Source: Trichoplax sp. H2 (taxonomy: Eukaryota; Placozoa; Uniplacotomia; Trichoplacea). From it: a DNA stretch of 64,000 nucleotides. The notes below the pieces were generated by a model. The model ran no database searches, was not told where the DNA came from, and saw only the letters and a list, made by a program, of their open reading frames with translations. A program made the translations under genes and the position numbers. Within the stretch, counting starts at the first letter, position 1, and each line of letters starts with the position of its first letter. Shown in pieces: positions 52,281 to 64,000 of this stretch. The stretch lies in the NCBI GenBank assembly GCA_003344405.1, contig NOWV01000047.1, forward strand, positions 124,001 through 188,000, written 5' to 3'.

Positions 52281-55200
52281 ATGCCGTTAAGCGTTAAAGG
52301 TAAAACAGGTAAATTGCAGTTTATTGGATTTACCAATATTGAAAGGAGAAATTTAGCCAGTAAATATAAAAAACTGGATGGGAAAATCGGTAAGAGTAAG
52401 GTATGTTATTGCCGCTAAAAATGGCATCAAATTCCTGCAATACTTCACGTTGTCAACCCTGGTTTCTTTCTTGCACTAGTTATACCGTAACATATAGATC
52501 ATCGCTTGTTCGATTGCAATGCTTGATTAAGGCGCTTTAGGTGCAATGAGGTAGTAACAACGTCAAGATGACTTGAAAGGCTTTAGCTTACTCTTTTCAC
52601 CTTATGATGAATACAATGATTCAAAATGCTTTGCATTAAGATTGCTCAATGGCGGATAGATAAAAGTTAAAAATCAAAACAATACTGTACAGTTAATAGT
52701 GGAATATACTTCTTGTACGTAGCAACTATCGTATACTAATGGTAACGAACTTTAAGGGATGCACCATGTTATAGTTGTAGGCTTTATTGATTAGTAGTGT
52801 TATTGCAGTTCTATCTAGTCGCGACATCAACCCATGTTATTATTTTGATCTGGATGAACGTCTGCTAAACTTGCTGCCGACTGCATTACACAGTATAGGT
52901 GTAGAAAGTGCAAAATGCAATCTTGCAATTTCTCCTAGTCACTCAGTACAAAGGTGAAAACTATTACTCTACGGACGTTGATTGTATTGGTAGATACAGC
53001 GCAGTTGTTTCATTGGATCATGATTACTTTATCCAATGCTCTCAAGTCTACTACAGTACAGTATTATGTCTTAACAGCAGTCAATGACGTAATAGAATAG
53101 ATTGCTAAAAAGAGGATTCCGAACGTTCCTGAGCAAATTTGCTTTCAACTTATACCAAACACATGCCTGTATTTCCATTTTTAAATGATAATGTTTGTAC
53201 ATCAATATTATGAAGATTAATAATCGTAATAATGTCTTCTCCATTGATTCATTTCTGCAGACGCTACTCACTCAAACCACGCATATTATTTGTGAACGAC
53301 CAGAGACAACAAATCTATTTCTTGCTGCCTGTGTAAGAGGTAAAGCCAATTTTGTATTTCTTATGACGTAGAATCGACTGGTGCTATGGATAGTGCTACA
53401 TTTTAAAGTAGGCGATGGGTTGTATTGCCAGTAGCAACCATCGTATAACGTACATTATGTTGAAGGATGTTCATTTGATGCAGTCTTCTATCTACAAGGT
53501 TACTTTATGAATGTCAAGTGTCCCTTATGTTATACTATTTATGTTATGTTATTAAATACTGTAATAGCGAGCAACTTCTACACATTGCTTTACTTACCGT
53601 ACTTTCATACTATCTTTCTATCATTTGATGATGAATAAATTACATCGAAAAACTTGTTGAACTGTACTGGAAAATTGTAGAAATGCTACGATTGTACTAT
53701 TTTTGCCGCATTCGTGATTAGATATACTTATAGTAACAAGTACAGTATGAAGTGAATACTTTGTTACACAAGCCTGAAGTATTAGTTTCATGTAATAAAA
53801 ACTAGATATTATTTCTTTCATTAAGATAATTCAACGAATGTAATATGTATAGAAATACGCTTTTCATGTTGTATGATTCCTAAACAGGAAACTAAGGATC
53901 TGTAATACACTACAGTACTACAACTATCGCGGTCGTTCGAATAGTAACAGTACTAACTAATGATGACATTATGGTTTTACTGATAGGAATTTGGATACTC
54001 AAGAAATCTTTCATCGAAGATAGCGCTGAAGCTGGATATTTATTAGCTGAAAGGGAATATGAATGGTCAATCCGCGACCATCACAATTACCCCGCAATTG
54101 AAGAAGGTCTGCTTCAAGCTCCGCAATACTGGAGGCTGAAAAAAGAGAAAGGCTTAACTTTATTCCCAGAGAAAACAACCGCTGTTGTTTATGGTAGCGA
54201 TTCAGAGAAAGAAAATCAATTTGAAAAGTAAAGTTATACTCATGCGACATAAAAAGTTTAATGCGATAGTATGGATCTTTCAAAGTGTCTGCTAATTGTA
54301 TAAACTATGTCGATTGTTATATAGGATATTAAAATGGGGTGGAGTTCGTTGTACGAAGCCAGAGATCTTTCAACAATCTCCCACACCGGTTGATTATCTC
54401 TTTTATGATGAAAAACATTCCTATCTTAAACGACAATATGAAAGCTATTGTAAAATAGGTAGGTTTCCTACCAAAACTATTACAGAAAGGATACTTCAGC
54501 AGGTAATTTACCCTTATATAGATTTACTTTAAATAGATAACTTGTAACAACTGTTTGATAATATTTATTATAGTCTCGCTGTAATTACCTGTGCATAGCA
54601 ATACAGTAGTGCTACGTTATACAATTACTGGCGATGCGCTAAAAAATAGCATAGTTTGCATAATAGTCTATTCTATATATACGTATGTAGAAATATGGAA
54701 TAAAATAATTACACATCGTATATTTATTTCTCGCCAAATTTTTGCTTTCGTCTTATTCCTGGTATCGATTTAGCCCTTTCAAAATTCTACTTGGACAGAA
54801 AATACTAATAATCCTTCAGGTTAATAAATAAAACGAACATGACGTTGTCTAACAATTTTGACATCTATGTAAATTTATAATTGCCTAGTAATAGTAATGG
54901 ACATGACTATGTAGGATATTAGCTATATTAGCTACATTGAAAATGTATTCGCTTTATTATGTACACCTTTATTTTAGCATAAGTTATACTAAGATGTATA
55001 AATTATGAATTATTTTACAGAGACCAAAAAGAGAAAGGATCCAGACTACCTCTCACCTATCAATGCTCTTCCGGTAAAGCGAGTTGCTACTGAAAATCCT
55101 GACACATTTGATTACACGAAGAAATTGGTCCGTCCTAATCTTCTTCGCATACCCATATGTAAAGATCATGATCAAATATGCCTGGATAGGCTATTTCTTT

Positions 55201-58200
55201 TATACGCTGTTGAGAGTGTAAGTAAATTTAGTACAAAGTATTGATAAAATTTCTTAGGGGTTTACTAGTCTACTGATATCAAATTGTTCTTTGTAATATT
55301 ACATCATAATGTATTCAGAAACATCAAAAAGGAGACGAGAATCTAAAGGTTATGCCTTCGACTGAAGTATCACAATTCGGCACTCATCTTGACCACCAAA
55401 ATTACTATCCTGCAATCGAAATTGCGAAAAAATGCCTATTGAAATATTATCCTCCGTCAAGTGTTTTGCATGACATAATGACGAAACTCATTACTGTATG
55501 AAATGCACGATTACCTTTTTAGCGCAAAATCTTTACTGATACGTTAATGCATGTATGTAGTTATCATTTGTCGTACTGACTCTGTTGATTAATTATCTTT
55601 CATTGTTAGGAAAGTAATGATGATCTAATCATGAATGAGGGGTTCGGCCTTCTTACAGAGTGCTTACAGCGTTATCCTCCTAAAATGATGAGAATGAAAA
55701 AGATATACATGTTGTCATTTTGTACCGATAGATCGATAAATCAGTACGAATCGTGTTCAGTGGAAACAATTAATATGGAAATGTGGAACAATATTATGCA
55801 AAAGATTGAAAAGTAATTAATTACGAATATTGGTTACAATCTTTTTAAAAATTTGAAAAAAGATATTCGTTTACATACTACTAATTACCAGTATGGATAA
55901 ATTATAAAATTTTTTCGATTTATTTCATTAAAGTGTATCAAAGAAAGAAGAAAAATGTGATGTCCTAATCTTGCGCTTTATTGTTCAATTGCTATGGACT
56001 GATTACAAGATATTCTATGATGGGTTGTAAGTGATCCTGACAAGATAGCTTTACACCATCGTATTTTCGATTTATATAAATACTGAAACCAGACTACTGT
56101 TACTTTACTATTGTTATTATAGGATCGGTAAGAAAGAAAAGAAAGATGATCGCCCGATTTTTTTTTCTCTACTATGGCCTGGAAACTTTTATCAAACTGC
56201 CTCTGTATCGCAGAAGAGTATAGAGTTGATGGATGCTTTTTTTGGGGTATATCAGCAAAGTTCTGATTTGTCTGATGATTGTGTGAGTGTCCGTTGTGTT
56301 AGGATGTAATTCTTAATTTTAATCCTTTTAATAATTCTTAGGTTGACATTTCAGTAACTAACCATCATATTTAATACTGTTTGTTGTTTCGTCATCAGAT
56401 AAATTTAATACATTCATTACTTATATTATCGGGTGACTGCTGCGCACGTCAAGAAATGACTAGCTATTATAAATCGAATAATACGACTATACTTGGCGAC
56501 TATGCAATAGAATTTGCGATAAAGCTAGCTGGAAAAATAGATCAAATTAAAGATAGTAAGCGAAAACTAGCCCTATTGGAAAGCTTAGCATTGGACTGGC
56601 TGGTAGCCTGCGTATCTGAATATATACTCTTAACATTTCATCATCCGAACAATTTGAACAGCGGTCTACAAGATGCAGTTGAATCGCTGTCATTGCAAAA
56701 AATTGTAAGGCAGCAATTAATTACAAATTGTTTTAGTATCTATTATTACATTAACTTTTAGTTAATATGGTTAATGTTATGAAACTGTCTATATCCAAGG
56801 TCATATAAAAATGTAAAATGCATTACATACCGACATTCTTAATATATTTCAGGTTAAGAATTATTTCGAATTGATTCCATATGGACGTCAATTGCTATCA
56901 AATGATAAGAGAGATATTAGGTAACAAATAAAAATTGTAAACGTTAGTAATGGCTATTCGACTGAATAGATACGTTGATTGATGTAATGGTATAAGAAAT
57001 ACTGTATATTGAGACATAGATAGGTATTATGCTCAATCCGTGTTATGGTTCGAATTGTTTGTATAAGAGTCTGTTGTACACACCAATAATGAGATCATTT
57101 ATCGATTGACATTATCATCATAAATAAAGTAGTGCCGTTAGCAAAGGGACAATCATTGAGAAAAGAAATGCTAAAGGTTGGTGTAACTAATTTTTTATAG
57201 TTAATGATCGATCAGGTGATTGCAATATTATCTTTAGAGTTTTATAAATATCACTACCTGATCTTGTTGATTAGGGAAAAGTAGATTATAAACTACATTA
57301 CCGCAACTGTCTGATGTGATATAGGCAACATTTACAAGAAAATTTACTATATTATAGTTAAGTTGATTACTAAAGGAAAATTTTCTTACCAACAATTAGG
57401 CGAGACACGATTGCACGTCGCTTGCAAACGAAATGATGTAGGAACAATTGAAGCGTTAATTGGTGAAGGCGCCGAAGTTAATGTCGTTGACAATTGTGGT
57501 TGGACACCGTTACATGAAGCTTGCAATCACGGACACATCGATGCTGTGCATACTATTATTAAATGCTCGCAAAAATATTCTAAAGACTTAAATTTCTCTG
57601 CTAATGGAGATGGCGGCATTACGCCAATGCATGATGCGATCCTGAATGAACACTATGAGGTAGCAAAAGTACTGATGCAATATGGAGGTAAGCTCCCTCA
57701 TGTTTATATTTTTTTTAAATTTTGCCTTAACATTAGATTGAAATCCCATTCTACTTTACTCATTAACCTATTATAAGGAGGATATCTGCTGAAACATAAA
57801 GGCAATTGCCAATTATCGCCACTAGATCTATCAATTGACGAGAGTGTTGTCAAGGAATTGAAGGATTTTGCTGATAATATCGAAAAGACTACCAAAAAAT
57901 ATGTCGTTCGTGCAGAAAGTTGCGAATTATACTTAACTGCTCTTGCAAATTTAATTGATGTACAAATTACACAGTATTTTATTCAAGAACGTTTTAAAGA
58001 TAAAGAAAGAGGTGATGACACTGTTTTTATACAAGAAAATGTTAAGCATAATAATCAGAGATTAAGTAATTCACGGAATATCATGAAAGACGCTTTTAAT
58101 AATCTTCCTCGCCTCGAAAAGCATATTTCTTCTATCATTGAGCGCCAAGATAAAACTGAGAAATGTAAATTGTTATTAGCCAAGATTAATCTTGATTTGT

Positions 58201-58220
58201 GGCAAGCCATGAAAACATGA
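52281..58220 (+). CDS. SLF1: SLF1 (ANKRD32), SMC5/6 localization factor 1
   Basis: Nuclear adaptor that in humans binds RAD18 through tandem BRCT domains and, with SLF2, brings the SMC5/6 complex to damaged or stalled DNA. Thirteen exons: 52281-52400, 53261-53339, 53987-54227, 54325-54502, 55023-55217, 55319-55495, 55610-55812, 56123-56282, 56399-56704, 56853-56920, 57142-57176, 57400-57687, 57781-58220 (or 57778). All phases close on the TGA at 58218, giving 829 residues (human 1058; the disordered middle is shorter). BRCT1: LQFIGF (12-17), THIIC, and the BRCT Trp in WILKKSF (W69). Later blocks align with human: YPAIEIAKKCLLKYYPPSSVLHDIM, LSLQKIVKNYF, then ankyrin repeats from GETRLHVAC (588) through DNCGWTPLHEACNHGH and ITPMHDAI, and a helical C-terminus. 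Least sure: the acceptor at 55023 and the 35-base exon 11. Confidence 0.9.
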
Positions 58221-58996
58221 TGCTATAGTATTCACTTTTATATAAGATAAATTGGTTAATAATACAGAGATACAGCATATACTCGTACTTACGCAGAATC
58301 GTATATATAATAATATTTTCATACGACATTCGTATATATAATTTGATATATGTAGATGGGTAAAATGTAAAGATATTTCAGTAGGATTGTAATTTTTTAG
58401 AAGTTGTACGATAAATTCTGAAATTGATTATTGGAATAGATACGTGCAAATCAGTTTTATAGCTGCGTCAGTAATATAATGATATTTATTTTTAGTAATC
58501 CGTCATTAAATAAGTGCAGGGTCAATATAGTATTCCATATGTACTATCTCAGTAATGCATATTTGTATACATTGGTATACAAACAATGGAACATTATTCT
58601 TAATGTAATGTGAAGGAATGAGAACTATTTGTTTTTTAACTGTAATTCTATATACGAAATAAGACGATTATGATTCCTCCATAGCAATGCTAGTTATCGT
58701 CCTTGATTGAAGCTATTAACCGGGCTTCTATTATGCTCATCTTTTGTACAGCATGGCGAAAGTCATAATATTTTTAGCTCATGTTACGGCTAATTGTTAT
58801 AAATAAAGAATAATCTAAACTTCTAAAATGTTCAATTCATCTGAAGTAACAATTATTATTGTGATTGACTCTTCCCCATCGAAAGTAATAAATATGACTG
58901 ACAAAATATACTATAATTTATTCGGTTATTTTGGCCACAATTATTGAAAAGCGTTGTAGGTAGGTAGGCAACATTACTAAAATAATGTGTAATAAT
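58221..58996. other. intergenic between convergent SLF1 and the - strand genes
   Basis: No clear gene. A - strand stretch near 58813-58895 behind tgtcag is open and could be a further exon of the small candidate gene to its right, but the intron phase does not match. Confidence 0.35.
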
Positions 58997-59344
58997 TTAC
59001 AGGTTGACGTATTTGATTCTCGGCCATAAGTCAAAGGCAAAGCAAGATACAAATGCTGCTGTAAACGGCAATGTACTAACATCGCTCTCTCAAAAAGCGC
59101 TGCGTTTGGGTACAATTAATCCTACATATTTTTAGTTTACTCTTAATTTATTAAATACTCGTTTTCCATACTTGTAATCAATTTGTGCTGTTATCACGAC
59201 CGAGATTGTGATACAAGAACATAGCATGAGTATATGAAATTTAATCTTCCTTAATCGAGTAAATCTACTTTGCAGCTTACTATTAATTAGAATCAGCTCT
59301 CTAATACCAATTTCCGTACTGACATTTGAAATATTACTTTGCAT
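58997..59344 (-). CDS. candidate two-exon small membrane protein, unknown
   Basis: Exon 1, 59344-59141, starts at an ATG and encodes a ~40-residue basic leader and a hydrophobic helix (FHILMLCSCITISVVITAQ), ending AGA before gtaaac. A phase-0 acceptor after ttgagag leads to 59086-58997, encoding a second hydrophobic run (TLPFTAAFVSCFAFDLWP) and ending in TAA, or spliced on at CCT|gtaaat. The intron would be only 54 bp. Codon content looks coding, but I cannot match it to a family. It lies in the 1.4 kb gap between the SLF1 and SLC18B1-like 3' ends, on the same strand as the latter; the transporter closes properly at 59638, so it is not needed as its tail. Confidence 0.3.
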
Positions 59345-59637
59345 ATTTTATTTCGCAACATTTTGACCTCACACACACACGACACACTACACAACTTCAT
59401 ATCAGCCAGAATTACGACTTCCTATGTAGTTTTTTATAACACTTCGGCAATACCTTTGAAAAAATATTTGCACATACTGAAGATGCTGATAAAATTAAAA
59501 TACTTCAACTTTAAAGTATATTTATAGTAACGTTCCTGATTAGTAATGCACCTAAACACAATATATCTTCATAGGGCTTTATATATTAATAATCAATATA
59601 AAGAATCTGTTAGGAATTTGTTACTGAATTCAAAAAT

Positions 59638-62600
59638 TTAGACGGTCCTGAATTTTTCAGATAACGTTAAAAGGATCATAACTATTGCCTAGAAAAAAAT
59701 AAAGTAGCATATTGAGAATACGTGTGCTGATAGACACTCCTTGTACATCGATTTTATGATTATTGTAAACGTAGTATTATTAAAAACTAATCAAGCTTAC
59801 TCAGTGCACTTTAAATATACCTAATCATTTTATCGTTTATAACGAATAATCTACAGTGACATTTCTTATGATCAGATAATCATTAACATATCGCAAAAGA
59901 CTATAAGTTTTAGGATGTTTATGCCTTCTTACATGCGCAATGCCTAGAAATCCTATTATCTAGATGAAAAAACGAAATGGATGATTATTTCAGTTACGTC
60001 ACAGTTAGCAGAAACATTATTAGTTTAAGTTAAGATGAAATGATGTTGTTTACTGTCTTCTAAAGTTATATTTTGATGATATGCAAACTCAGTAACAGTG
60101 ATAATTTCAGCTGTTGTTTAAAGAAGTCGATTCAATGTAATGTTATTCAAGAGCAAGTCTAAATATCTAGGTAACTAAATGGAACTAATAATACTAAATC
60201 TTACATAATAGCTAAAATATAAACGAAGAGATTCGACATTGATTAAAATACCGAAGATATATAGAAGACTGAATTAAACTTAGAATCTTACACATGAACT
60301 TAAATTAAAATTAGCACTTGATCGTAATGCTATACTACCACCCACAGCCATACCGATGATTTGACTTTGATAAAAAATTTATTTGGTCCAAAGAGTTTAT
60401 TAATATGTAAAGAATTGGAATGATAGTTTTAAATAACTTATTTTATCGTTATTATTAACAGGGTGTTCTGTCAGTAAACAGTTAGGTATAGGAATAATCT
60501 TACCCAAGAGAAAAAGCACAAGTAAGTAATCCGGAAGATATCGAATATATGACAAACTTATCATCTGTACTGACGTATTCGCTATATTTTAATTATAAAC
60601 AACACGAAAATTCATAGTTGAAAGAGAATAAATAAAATCAATTGATTCAATGGTTACCGTGCGACTAAGACTTCTACCATATCAGGATAAGTGGCAACAA
60701 GAGAGGAAGCTGCTCCAAGGCCCAAAAATGCTAAGGATGTTACCGTCATTACTAGTGATCTTAGTTTGTAGAAGATAAAAAAGACATTAGTAAGTAGTAA
60801 ATCATGACACTGGATTACATGCTAGATAATTAATATAATTTCCAAATAACTCAATTAATACTATTAGGATAAAAATAAATTTTGTATATCGATATTGTTA
60901 TACAATGTGATAGGATCTTACTGATGCATTTTCAGATATGGAGCAGGCCCTAAGAATTGATATGCAATTCCGCAGATAATCATTCCACAAATATTTATCC
61001 ATCGATACTTTCCCTATATTAAGGAAATAAGAGTTAATTTATTAATATGAGATAGCTTTCATGGAACTACTTTTAGGTAACTTAATAAAAAAATAGATAA
61101 ATTTTCAATCAATAACTACGCTATTTTTATGTTCTTGTAGCAGAAAAAATGTCTTGTTATACATGAAACAAATCGCCTCCATCTCACTTAATACTAAATA
61201 TCACCGGTAATGAAAATCGACCGTAAAGTGAATCATTTTTTCAAACCTACCATTTTATCAGTAACATAACCTACAATAATGGTAAACATCATGTATGTTA
61301 ACGGAAATGCCCCAAATACTGCACCAATCTCAGATTCCGATAGATGGAACTGTTGCATAAATTTGTTAATCATACATCAACCGATAAGTATATATTGATA
61401 AGTATTTTAATCATATTTTACATGTGTATCTAGTTAACCAAACGTATGAAGAATTAACAGATGTAGTCTGTAAACGAAAATTGGGAATAGGAAATCGACT
61501 AACCGGTTTAAGATGAAATGCTATACTTGGTTCGAGATAGCCTATATAAGTATTTATCAGAGTCATGGCTATATCTATATGGAAATAGATTAAGTTGTCA
61601 AAAGCATCATAAAACGCACATTTTTGAAAGCCCATAATTACAATATACAGATAGGGGCGTGCGAATGATAGTTTAACTTCATTTATAGACTGAACTAGTC
61701 CTATACCTCATTCGGATATATTATCATTTATAGTTGAATCAACAAAGTCAGTTTATTGGTCAACTTTATGAGTATGAATAAAATCAAACTGCCACCCTCA
61801 CGATGTTTATAAAATGTAAATATCTAACCATATGAAGTATCTGAATATCGTATGTAGAGAAGATACAGTGAATATCTACAGGTGCTATGAGTGAGAGCAA
61901 TACTTAATAAAGTATAGATTGTGATATATATTAAAGTTTAATTGCAAGTAGTAGCAATACTTCTACATATTTTAATAAAGTAGGAATTAATAAGAGTCTA
62001 AAAACGCTTCTTATTTAGCTCTATCTACAATACAAATCTCAGTTAGAATTTGAGATAAATTCAGCAACTTAGCTATGAACAGTAGATCTATAGCAATCCA
62101 GTACAATTTAGAATTGCTAGTTAAGTAGAAGTGACAGATTATAGCTTAAATCAAAAGAAATTTAAAACATTTAACTTCTTACATAAGACCATGACACGTG
62201 GTATTGTTAAAATTTCCATAGTAGTTCGGAATGATTGAGCTTGTCCGAAGCCTAGAGCTGTAATAAATTTATCAATTCTTTAATATAAATTGAGTGAAGT
62301 ATGAATGTCTACTTAACAGTAATTAATACTCTACTTTATGATGAATTAGCTAGTAAATTCAAATAATACATTGTTAATCGATACAAAATAGTTACTTAGT
62401 ATTCAGTAGGGTATACTGATAAATGTAGTGAAGATTAATTCATGTAATACATTTTGTATCATCTGAAAAGTTAAACTGCACCATTACAATTACAAATAAG
62501 CTGCAATTGCGTATAATACTTACGATAAATAGACGGGAATTTAATGACAGCGAAGCTAATTATTATAAGTAGAATTCCTATAGCTAGAAATGGGGCTTTG

Positions 62601-63893
62601 AAACCTCTATACTATAATATCCATAATTAAGAGTGATATATATCATCACCATTAGTAAAAGTTCCTGTATGGGTAGATAGAACATTAGTAAACCCTAGCA
62701 TAATACTGTATCTAAAATTATGTTTATTTATGTCGTATAGTATTTTCAAGCATATTATTAGGCACACGCTATTCAAGATATTATTTTAAGCTTTGTAAAT
62801 ATCGATTACAGGTGTATATGTTATGTTATATATATTGCAACTATTTTAATTTCATTCCGGGCGAGGCCATAATAAATACGAATACATGTATATTCCTGAA
62901 TATTAATACCATAGTAATTCAATGAAGATACTGCACTTGTAAGTTGTAACCATGCAATATAAGTAAAAATATTTATTCAGAATTGTTATTTCGTAACTCA
63001 TTAATAATTCCTACTACTCTAAACTTACTTAATAAACTCGTAGTCTACTTGAATCTAAGATATGCAAAATATAAAAGGTAACTTTACCTGATAGAGTACA
63101 CCACCTATAATGGGACCAAGTATCATACCTAAGCTTAATGAAAATTCTGATAAGCCCTAAAGTAACATTATAATTACCGTGGAAGTTATTCAAATCTTTA
63201 ATTAAGTGATATTGTTATATTAATGGATCGATTAAGACTATTAATTGTAATTACTTGATGAATCTATGATACAGTATTAGCCAATTAGAAATACAATTAA
63301 AATAAAGCCTTTTAAGGAATATTATTTCCTATACTTACGACTGAAGATGCAATAGCATTTTTCTGTATTGAAATTATAAAGACAACGCCGGCAGTTAAAT
63401 AAAAAGCTGCGCCAACACCTTGTAATGCTCTAGTTATGATGCAAAATATGACAAAGATATTTCGATCGATGATTTGATCTAGCATTCTAAATTAATAAAG
63501 GATGTAAAACACAATCTTTACCAATATTATTCCAGCTTTGTAGAATTTATATTGAGAATTGTAACATTAAATTGATTAATTTGTTGGTAATGATTTTAAT
63601 TACATAAATACATGGATGCAGTAAATGATTATCAGTCATTTTATGGGCACTACTATTATATAGAATAAGTTTGGTCCCATCGTCAATTAAGAACCATTTG
63701 GGTAAAATAAGGTTATCAGATTACGATTATGTTATTACTGAAAGATTATCAGCCTATTGCATGCTGCTATAGTATAGCTATTATTTAGTGTATTTGTGCA
63801 TATTATGAATATACTTTACCCAAATATGATTAGGCTTCCACCATCCAAGACCAAACCAATCCAAATAGCCGTCTTAATACCGATTCGAGGTAA
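59638..63893 (-). CDS. SLC18B1-like MFS transporter, 5' partial
   Basis: Major facilitator transporter closest to human SLC18B1, a vesicular H+-coupled polyamine/amine carrier. Thirteen exons are inside the window, 5' to 3': 63893-63820, 63486-63339, 63156-63088, 62611-62524, 62257-62183, 61568-61504, 61349-61251, 61013-60922, 60759-60658, 60581-60504, 60364-60292, 59959-59933, 59688-59638. All are GT-AG and in phase, giving 346 residues. Matching blocks: LPRIGIKTA (after helix 2), CIITRALQGVGAAF (helix 4), SEFSLSLGMILGPIIGGVLYQ split across the family motif, LINTYIGYLEPSIAF, ATYPDMVEVL and SLGQIIGMAVGG. The tail is short (LSEKFRTV). Roughly the first 100 residues (helices 1-2) lie beyond base 64000. 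The 27-base penultimate exon is the least certain. Substrate is inferred from family only. Confidence 0.88.
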
Positions 63894-64000
63894 CTAAAAT
63901 CCGTTATAGAAGTTATAGATTCAGTATTATAACTAGTAGCAACTTTAGTTGTCATCTATGACATTCTAATAGCTCTGTCGACAAGTACTGTGTTCTGCAA
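63894..64000. other. intron of the SLC18B1-like gene at the window edge
   Basis: Sequence immediately 5' of the first visible exon ends in the acceptor attttag (read on -), so the window closes inside an intron and the gene continues to the right. Confidence 0.7.

Noticed and set aside
52812-52953. Exon-like frame (SRDINPCYYFDLDERLLN...) first taken as the SLF1 N-terminal exon
   Set aside because: The ATG exon at 52281-52400 supplies a proper BRCT start (LQFIGF) and joins 53261 in phase without it.
57358-57399. Extending the SLF1 ankyrin exon upstream to 57358
   Set aside because: It clashes with the phase of the preceding exon; the acceptor at 57398-57399 restores the family KGETRLH junction exactly.
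60292-60364. Joining transporter exon 60292-60364 directly to 60658
   Set aside because: It would skip 60504-60581, which is in phase and encodes the helix-11 block aligned with human SLC18B1.

Overview
The window looks like nuclear DNA of a non-bilaterian animal, most likely a placozoan (Trichoplax/Hoilungia type). It is AT-rich. Its genes are split into many short exons by small GT-AG introns, and they encode animal-typical proteins that align end to end with human families: tetraspanin, Rac-type GTPases, cathepsin D, MGAT1, TMBIM4, RWDD4, SLF1 and SLC18B1. The species is inferred; no marker gene proves it. Most genes cannot be found from long open frames. I rebuilt them exon by exon, requiring GT/AG boundaries, matching intron phase and agreement with the human family as I remember it.

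Layout from left to right. A weak candidate gene lies at 1.5-1.9 kb. MGAT1 (-, 3.19-6.93 kb, 13 exons) comes next, with a five-copy tandem array that runs into its start codon (6.92-7.48 kb). A duplicated block rich in GTAC pentamers follows (7.74-8.85 kb). TMBIM4 (-, 10.12-12.69 kb, 7 exons) is next. Then come two intronless Rac-like GTPases, both on - (14.99-15.57 and 21.41-22.00 kb), separated by small tandem repeats. A degenerate ~200-260 bp tandem array (22.55-23.99 kb) leads into a 9 kb gene-poor stretch. An intronless tetraspanin (-, 33.2-34.0 kb) and a nine-exon cathepsin D-like protease (-, 36.55-39.73 kb) follow. GTAC arrays and intergenic DNA fill 39.8-44.8 kb. An intronless 17-beta-HSD1/RDH8-type SDR (+, 45.05-45.93 kb) comes next. 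RWDD4 (-, 47.62-50.64 kb, 8 exons) is head-to-head with SLF1 (+, 52.28-58.22 kb, 13 exons) across a repeat-filled 1.6 kb gap. The last gene is an SLC18B1-like transporter (-, 59.64-63.89 kb, 13 exons) whose 5' end runs off the window.

The genes do not form a pathway or operon; they are an ordinary mixed animal neighbourhood (Golgi N-glycan synthesis, Golgi anti-apoptotic channel, Rho signalling, lysosomal proteolysis, vesicular transport, SMC5/6-linked DNA repair). The most unusual signal is the DNA between genes. Dense arrays of the strand-symmetric pentamer GTACW occur only on the 5' side of four transcription units or pairs (MGAT1, cathepsin D, SDR, RWDD4/SLF1). They are absent from the gene desert and from the 3' convergent gaps. 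No prokaryotic system, CRISPR array, tRNA, rRNA or complete transposon was seen.
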